Shown here: positions 36,447 to 40,739 of the stretch, piece by piece
Layout: every line of letters starts with the position of its first letter
How positions within the stretch are numbered: position 1 is the first letter of the stretch
Assembly: GCA_001512635.1 (NCBI GenBank)
Contig: LFSA01000120.1
Span: forward strand, 1 to 40,739
Direction: 5' to 3'
Origin: Pelotomaculum sp. DTU098
GTDB lineage: Bacteria > Bacillota > Desulfotomaculia > Desulfotomaculales > Pelotomaculaceae
Length of the DNA stretch: 40,739 nt
Notes under the pieces: model-generated
Databases searched by the model: none
What the model was told of the DNA's origin: nothing
Seen by the model: only the letters and a program-made list of their open reading frames with translations
Translations under genes and position numbers: made by a program

Positions 36447-37637
36447 TTAATTTTGGATAACTACTTTCATACCTTCCCTGAGGGCCTCAATACCGGTCAC
36501 CGCTAGCTCTTCGCCCTCTTTTAGACCTGCCCTGACAATAACGTTCCCGCCTCCGGACTGGCCGGTCTCCACTTCCCGGCGGTGGGCGCAGCCGTCCTCA
36601 ATAACCCAGACATAGCTCTTCTGATCAAGCTTGAAAACGGCAGCCGCGGGGATTACAATTCCCGCTTCAGGCCCGGCCTCCAGCAGGACTTCCGCATACA
36701 TGCCCGGCTTCAGCAGGTGGCCGGGGTTTTCAATCTGGATCTTGACGGGATAGGCCCTGGTTGAAGCATTCGCAGCCAGGGCAATGTTGGAGACTCTCCC
36801 TGTAAAGGGTTCGTCCCGCACGGAACCCACCCTGACCTGCACTTCCTGGCCCACGTGAATTTTATTCACCTGGTCCTCGCTTACCCCGGCCTGGATCGCT
36901 ACAGTATCCAGGTTGACAATACTGATGACGGTCTGGGCAGCATTGGCCATCTCACCGGGGTTGATGTTCCGGGCCGTGACAACCCCGCTCAGGGGCGCCC
37001 TGATGATGCTGTTGTTATAGTCGGCCCGCGCCTTTTGCAACTGCGCCTCGCACTGCCGGATTGTTTCAGGGATTGTGGCATTGACCAGAATGTCCAGGCT
37101 CTTTTTGGCGGCCTCGTAGGCGGCCTTTTCCTGGAGATATACTTTATCGTATTCCTCAAATTGTTGCTGGGACAGGGCGGATGCATCTTTAAGCTGCTTG
37201 CTCCGCAAATAATCGGCTTCGGCCAGGAGAAAACCGGCCTCTGCTTTGGCAAGGGCCAATTCAGCCTGAATTTTCTGGGCGGGAAGGTCTGAATTCCTGG
37301 CCTTGTCCAGTTGGGCCGCATACAGGTCCACCAGCGCTTCCAGGTCGGCAACATCCAGACTCACCAGCAGGTCGCCCTCTTTCACTGCGTCGCCCACGTC
37401 GACCGTAATTTCAGCTACCTTGCCAGGTGTCCGGGGTACGACATCGGCCGAATAAAGTGCTTCCAATCTGCCGCTGACCACAGCTCCGCCGGGCAGCTTT
37501 CCCATTTGTGCCGTGGCTCTACTGATCACGGCAGGTTGATCGCTGCCGGCCCCCCTGCCGCCCTGGCTGCACCCGGCCAGCACCAGGGCTGTTATTGCCA
37601 GAAGGCTTAGCAGCCCGATTTTGCACCACTTTTTCAA
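36447..37637 (-). CDS. RND-type efflux adaptor lipoprotein
   Basis: Adaptor of the AcrA/MexA or MacA type, 396 residues. An N-terminal lipobox (LVLAGC, Cys about 22) indicates a lipid-anchored exported protein. Half-lipoyl blocks GKVAEITVDVGDAVKEGDLLVSL and SIIRAPLSGVVTARNINPGEM flank a helical hairpin (about 105-205). Beta-barrel and membrane-proximal domains follow (VSEDQVNKIHVGQEVQVRV, LLKPGMYAEVLLEAG). The TTG start has AGGGGAGAGGG upstream. It is paired with the hairpinless adaptor downstream, and neither an RND nor an ABC pump lies in the window. Confidence 0.9.
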   Translation of the reverse strand: MKKWCKIGLLSLLAITALVLAGCSQGGRGAGSDQPAVISRATAQMGKLPGGAVVSGRLEALYSADVVPRTPGKVAEITVDVGDAVKEGDLLVSLDVADLEALVDLYAAQLDKARNSDLPAQKIQAELALAKAEAGFLLAEADYLRSKQLKDASALSQQQFEEYDKVYLQEKAAYEAAKKSLDILVNATIPETIRQCEAQLQKARADYNNSIIRAPLSGVVTARNINPGEMANAAQTVISIVNLDTVAIQAGVSEDQVNKIHVGQEVQVRVGSVRDEPFTGRVSNIALAANASTRAYPVKIQIENPGHLLKPGMYAEVLLEAGPEAGIVIPAAAVFKLDQKSYVWVIEDGCAHRREVETGQSGGGNVIVRAGLKEGEELAVTGIEALREGMKVVIQN

Positions 37638-38091
37638 GCATCCCTCTCCCCTTTTACCAGCACAACCAGTTAATCAAAAATTGAACCTCCCGCGACTAAA
37701 GCCGCGAGATACTGGCTTCATAAATTCCTGCTCTCCAGGCTAAGGTAAGTCTTAAAGAAACCTAAGAAACCTCGCGAGCCAGCCCCGTAGTTTTTGCGCT
37801 CCTCCAGGCGGCCCGGTCAAGGGCCTGGCTCCGTGTTTTACATATGTATTGGAATTTGGCCCGCCTTATTCAGTACTAAAGTAAAGTAAAGTAAAGTAAC
37901 CTGCATGGCAGGCCTTTGATCGAATAGGCCCCTTAAACTGGAAAAAATCCCTTTTAAACTTGTTTACATAAAAGAAGGGCGTCCCGGCCCTTCGTAAATC
38001 TCAAGCCCTTCAGGCAAAGTCCCCAGGTATTTGATCCTGCGAAAAACTACCGGCAGGATATTTTAGGTGCTGCAAGCGGGAGAAAACCGGT
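37638..38091. other. Gene-free leader of the adaptor genes
   Basis: No coding region is supported. TAAAG is repeated four times in tandem (37877-37896). TACATATGTA (37839-37848) is a perfect palindrome. On the minus strand GAGCCAG and CTGGCTC (about 37777-37832) enclose a smaller GCCC/GGGC hairpin, a plausible three-part RNA fold before the adaptor start, and TCGCG GCTTTAG TCGCG pairs just upstream of the TTG. A clear promoter was not identified. Confidence 0.4.
37974..37997 (-). terminator. Terminator of the MarR gene
   Basis: GAAGGGC (37974-37980) and GCCCTTC (37987-37993) pair around six bases; on the minus strand TTTTATG follows. It lies about 100 bp after the marR stop. Confidence 0.6.
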
Positions 38092-38571
38092 TTACTGGGG
38101 ATGATTCCGGTTCCTGGCAGCGTTTTCTGTTTTCTCAGAACGCAGTATAGTCAACACTTTTTCATAAATCTCAATGAGCTTTTCCATGTCTTCTTCAGGA
38201 ATTTGGCCGAAGTATTTTTCAGCCACCTTTCTGCGGCCTTCCAAACATCTCCTCATGACATCGGCGCCCTGTTCCGTTGCTTCCAGCCAGACCAGACGGC
38301 GGTCAGTCAGATCCCGGGTCCTTACAGCCAGACCATTGTTAACCATCCGGTTAACCAGAGCTGTGATGGCACTAAGGGAAACCCCCAGTTCTTCCGCCAC
38401 CTCAGAAACTGTCATCCGGCCCCTTTCATTAATCTTCTTCAAAACAAAAAACTGGCTTCCGGTAATACCCGAAACCATTTGGTTGGCAAGTTCACTGTGC
38501 AGCGTTCTGACCAACTCCAGAAAGACTTCCTCAAGACGGGAAAAGTACTTCTCTATGTTTGATTGTCCCAT
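38092..38571 (-). CDS. MarR family transcriptional regulator
   Basis: Dimeric winged-helix repressor of 159 residues. The helix-turn-helix is MTVSEVAEELGVSLSAITALVNRMVNNGLAVR, followed by the wing TRDLTDRRLVWLEATEQG, and flanking N- and C-terminal helices for dimerisation. AAGGAGG is at good spacing before the ATG. Its promoter is overlapped by an inverted repeat, pointing to autorepression. As it sits between the TolC-side genes and the two adaptor genes, it probably controls this export module; the inducer is unknown. Confidence 0.93.
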   Translation of the reverse strand: MGQSNIEKYFSRLEEVFLELVRTLHSELANQMVSGITGSQFFVLKKINERGRMTVSEVAEELGVSLSAITALVNRMVNNGLAVRTRDLTDRRLVWLEATEQGADVMRRCLEGRRKVAEKYFGQIPEEDMEKLIEIYEKVLTILRSEKTENAARNRNHPQ

Positions 38572-38609
38572 CCCGGACCTCCTTGAGTATAATTCAAATC
38601 CTTAAGCAC

Positions 38610-38631
38610 CTTAATGTTTCACATAATTAAG
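38610..38631. promoter_or_regulatory. Operator-like inverted repeat for the MarR regulator
   Basis: CTTAAT (38610-38615), ten bases, ATTAAG (38626-38631): a 22-base two-fold site typical in size for MarR dimers, overlapping the -10 box and the expected start of marR transcription. Confidence 0.6.
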
Positions 38632-38658
38632 TATATGCCGGCCATTTAATATTGTCAA
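38630..38658 (-). promoter_or_regulatory. Sigma-A promoter of marR
   Basis: Minus strand TTGACA (38653-38658), 17-base spacer, TATACT (38630-38635); a near-consensus promoter about 55 bp before the ATG. Confidence 0.8.
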
Positions 38659-38677
38659 GATTTCCTCAATATTGATC

Positions 38678-39487
38678 CTAATCAGAAAAACACTTCAACT
38701 CATAGGTCTTGTATGCCGGGCCCTTCTCCAGGGTAATTTTAAATTCACCGTATTTAGATTTAAAATCATCTATATGCCTTTCACCGAAATTGACCATCCT
38801 GCCACTGCTGTCAAACAGGCCTATCTGAATCACCGGGTTTTTATATTCCCTTTTAAGATCTCTGTCGGACCTTTCCACTTCACCTGTTACATAGAGAAAA
38901 TCGTTATATATGTTCGGGTCCCGGGTAAACCGGACATCATTGAAAGTCACTTCTACCGGAGTAATGGAGATTTCATCCTTTGCCGAAATATTGAAACTGA
39001 CGTCACTGACCAGGTATTCCTGCTTTGAGTAAGACCTCAGCTTGAAGTAGGCTGACTCACCCGGTGTAATACCGGCAGGCAGATCGGTGGTCAGAGTCTC
39101 AATAACGTTCCCGGCAGGGTCGAGGATGTCCGCCTTGATTTCAACATCTGCAAAGGTTTTTTTAGACTGGTTTTTGGCTTCCCCCAGGATATAGTAACCG
39201 TATTCACTGTTTATCTTTTCATAGGAAACTATACTAAAGGGCGGCAGGTTTTCGGGCGATGTCAGAACCACTGCGCGCGCTTCCTGGTCCCACTCCACAT
39301 GAAGCCCCAGCGCCTCCGAAATAACCCTGATGGGTACAAATGTCCTGTCGTTGATAATCTGGGGCGGCGTATCTGTGTAAATCTCCCTGCCGTCAAGCAT
39401 GATCTTGATCGGAATCTCCTCACTGAAAGCCATACCCGCGAAAGCCAGGAGCATCCCCAGCATTACCCCAATCAAAACTTTTCGCAC
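38678..39487 (-). CDS. Secreted protein, copper amine oxidase-N and FxLYD-like domains
   Basis: Exported protein of 269 residues. A signal peptide (about 1-22: LLAFAGMAFS) is followed by a copper amine oxidase N-terminal-like domain (about 24-80: IMLDGREIYTDTPPQIINDR, FVPIRVISEALGLHVEWD), a small wall-associated module frequent in Clostridia. Residues about 85-180 and 185-265 are two beta-sandwich parts like FxLYD domains (YYILGEAKNQSKKTFADVEI and LYVTGEVERSDRD). No oxidase catalytic domain is present. GTG start after GGGAGG. It lies between tolC-like and marR genes, so it may belong to the export module. Confidence 0.82.
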   Translation of the reverse strand: MRKVLIGVMLGMLLAFAGMAFSEEIPIKIMLDGREIYTDTPPQIINDRTFVPIRVISEALGLHVEWDQEARAVVLTSPENLPPFSIVSYEKINSEYGYYILGEAKNQSKKTFADVEIKADILDPAGNVIETLTTDLPAGITPGESAYFKLRSYSKQEYLVSDVSFNISAKDEISITPVEVTFNDVRFTRDPNIYNDFLYVTGEVERSDRDLKREYKNPVIQIGLFDSSGRMVNFGERHIDDFKSKYGEFKITLEKGPAYKTYELKCFSD

Positions 39488-39619
39488 GGCGTAAACCTCC
39501 CGGAACTTAAATATTACGGGAATATTCCATGAAGCATTAAAAAAACCCTTTTTTCCTGGATGTTTTTTCTTAAATAACTAATAACTTAATAACTTAAATC
39601 CACCATAGGCAAAAGGAAT

Positions 39620-39642
39620 AAGCCGGGTATTACGCCCGGCTT
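39620..39642 (-). terminator. Probable terminator of the TolC-family gene
   Basis: AAGCCGGG (39620-39627) and CCCGGCTT (39635-39642) pair; the minus-strand tail ATTCCTTTT is only partly T-rich. Confidence 0.55.
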
Positions 39643-39692
39643 CCAGATTTCTGGGATGTCCTTTGTATTTTCAGATTTTATTCAGGAATAAG

Positions 39693-40739
39693 CTAGCTGC
39701 CGCTTCCATAGGCCCAGGGTTTTTTGAAAGCCATTTTCAGAATTTCATGCTGGCTCTCAATTTCAAGCAAGCCCTGCCTGGCCTGTTCCAGGGCCAGTTC
39801 GGCATTCAAGACATCTGTTTTGGTGGCGATTCCCACATCAAACTTGACTTTCGCCACACGCAGGTTTTCCCCGGCCAGGCGGATGCTTTCCACAATACCC
39901 GCATATTGTTCTTCCAGTTGTTTGGCCGTGTAATACATCGTCCTTAACTGCTTGGCCATCTGCTCCCTGACATCGCCGGCAGTAACTTCAGCTTTTTCCA
40001 GGTCGATCTCCTTTGCCTTATACGGCTCGCCGGCACTTGGGTTTGTAAAATCGTACAGTCTCTTGGTCAGTTTGGCCAGTTCCACAGCCTGCTCGGCGGA
40101 CCACATGGTGGGGCTGGAGGTTACGATGGCATTTACTTCAACATCCAGGTCACTAACTTCCAGCGGTGACAGCTCCGGACTGTCCACCAGCACCGGCCGG
40201 TCTTGCGGCAACAGTCCAACCATCTGGTTAAATTTTTGATAAGCGTCGTCCAGGGCTTTTTGGGCTGATTCCAGGTCGGTTTTGGCACTGGCCCAGCTTG
40301 TCTCGGCCTGGATCACGCCCAGGGCGTCCACGGTCCCCGCCCTCTGTCCTGCGTAAGCTACCTGCTTGAGCCACTGTCTGTTTTCCAGAGTAAGCTCGGC
40401 CACACGTAACTTTTCCAGATTCCTTATTACTTCATAATAAGCCTGATGGACGGATAGAACTACGGCATCCTCCTTGGCCGTGTAGTTTTTTCTGGCCATA
40501 TTCCGGCTGATTTCCGCCTGGGTCAGGTTTAAGAATACTGATTCCGCATTGGATGAAGGAACCGGCCCGGTGGGTATAAAATCTACTTTATCGGCCAGGT
40601 AGTCCTTCACTTCGACAGCACGCTCAAGGTCCTTTTTGGCCTTTTTCAGGGAACTGTCTGTATGAAGCGCCCTTTCCACCGCCATCTCCAGGGTAAGTTC
40701 CGGGGTTAGCGGCTCGCGGGCCGGGGCCTGGGAAGGTAA
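39693..40739 (-). CDS. TolC-family protein, 5' end outside window
   Basis: C-terminal 348 residues of an outer-membrane-efflux-type protein; the frame stays open to the window edge, so the start and any signal or lipobox are missing. TolC-repeat features: LTPELTLEMAVERALHTD at the edge (the usual LTLEEAVxxAL), then long amphipathic helices with VHQAYYEVIRNLEKLRVAELTLE, GTVDALGVIQAETSWA, YYTAKQLEEQYAGIVESIRLAGENLRVAKVKFDVGIATKTDVLNAELALEQA. The pattern gives two repeats of helix pairs. In diderm cells it would be the exit duct for the adaptors nearby; in a single-membrane cell its role is unknown. Confidence 0.85.
   Translation of the reverse strand, partial: LPSQAPAREPLTPELTLEMAVERALHTDSSLKKAKKDLERAVEVKDYLADKVDFIPTGPVPSSNAESVFLNLTQAEISRNMARKNYTAKEDAVVLSVHQAYYEVIRNLEKLRVAELTLENRQWLKQVAYAGQRAGTVDALGVIQAETSWASAKTDLESAQKALDDAYQKFNQMVGLLPQDRPVLVDSPELSPLEVSDLDVEVNAIVTSSPTMWSAEQAVELAKLTKRLYDFTNPSAGEPYKAKEIDLEKAEVTAGDVREQMAKQLRTMYYTAKQLEEQYAGIVESIRLAGENLRVAKVKFDVGIATKTDVLNAELALEQARQGLLEIESQHEILKMAFKKPWAYGSGS

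Noticed and set aside
37877..37896. CRISPR or large tandem repeat array
   Set aside because: Only four copies of a five-base unit with no spacers; a simple sequence repeat.

Overview
The window looks like a chromosomal segment of a spore-forming, Gram-positive-type member of the Firmicutes, most like the Peptococcaceae/Desulfotomaculales (Pelotomaculum, Desulfofundulus and relatives). This rests on gene content and order (hpf-secA-prfB, ftsE-ftsX-M23 peptidase, a YlmC/YmxH PRC-barrel protein, a split transketolase, LCP, CsaB and SLH proteins), moderately high GC, strong AGGAGG ribosome binding sites and many TTG/GTG starts. No database search was possible, so the taxon is an inference. Nearly all genes lie on the minus strand. 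The exceptions are a DUF4330 protein, an O-antigen-ligase-like protein and one very small gene at 20720-20869.

Region by region. 100-2839: ftsE-ftsX-EnvC/LytM-type operon; the peptidase has an Asp in place of a zinc-ligand His. 2840-3527: gene-free, with a group II intron 3' remnant. 3528-6227: two-subunit transketolase and a YitT membrane protein. 6413-11690: prfB (with the +1 frameshift site), secA, hpf (with a very good sigma-H-type promoter) and a cold shock gene. 11502-12002: AT-rich gene-free stretch with a DnaA box. 12003-16653: comF, a membrane GAF-GGDEF diguanylate cyclase, a stunted glycosyltransferase-like protein and metK. 16912-20344: YlmC, murJ and a phosphohexomutase. 20720-20869: a 49-residue plus-strand gene with its own ribosome binding site and perfect terminator.

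20917-35504 is an envelope polysaccharide region: galE, galU, a WecA/TagO-type initiating transferase, fabZ, DUF4330, two glycosyltransferases, an O-antigen ligase/polymerase, an LCP ligase, a small exported protein, CsaB, a TagA/WecG transferase and a three-repeat SLH protein. Together these could make UDP-sugars, start a glycan on undecaprenyl phosphate, extend and polymerise it, attach it to peptidoglycan, pyruvylate it and hold an SLH protein on it. A decayed TnpB gene (IS200/IS605) sits at 27840-28054.

35763-40739 looks like an export module: a short adaptor without the usual helical hairpin, a lipoprotein RND-type adaptor, a MarR regulator with an operator-like repeat over its own promoter, a copper-amine-oxidase-N/FxLYD-type secreted protein, and a TolC-family protein cut by the window end. 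No pump is seen in the window. TolC-family and adaptor proteins in a cell that otherwise looks single-membraned make this the most puzzling part.
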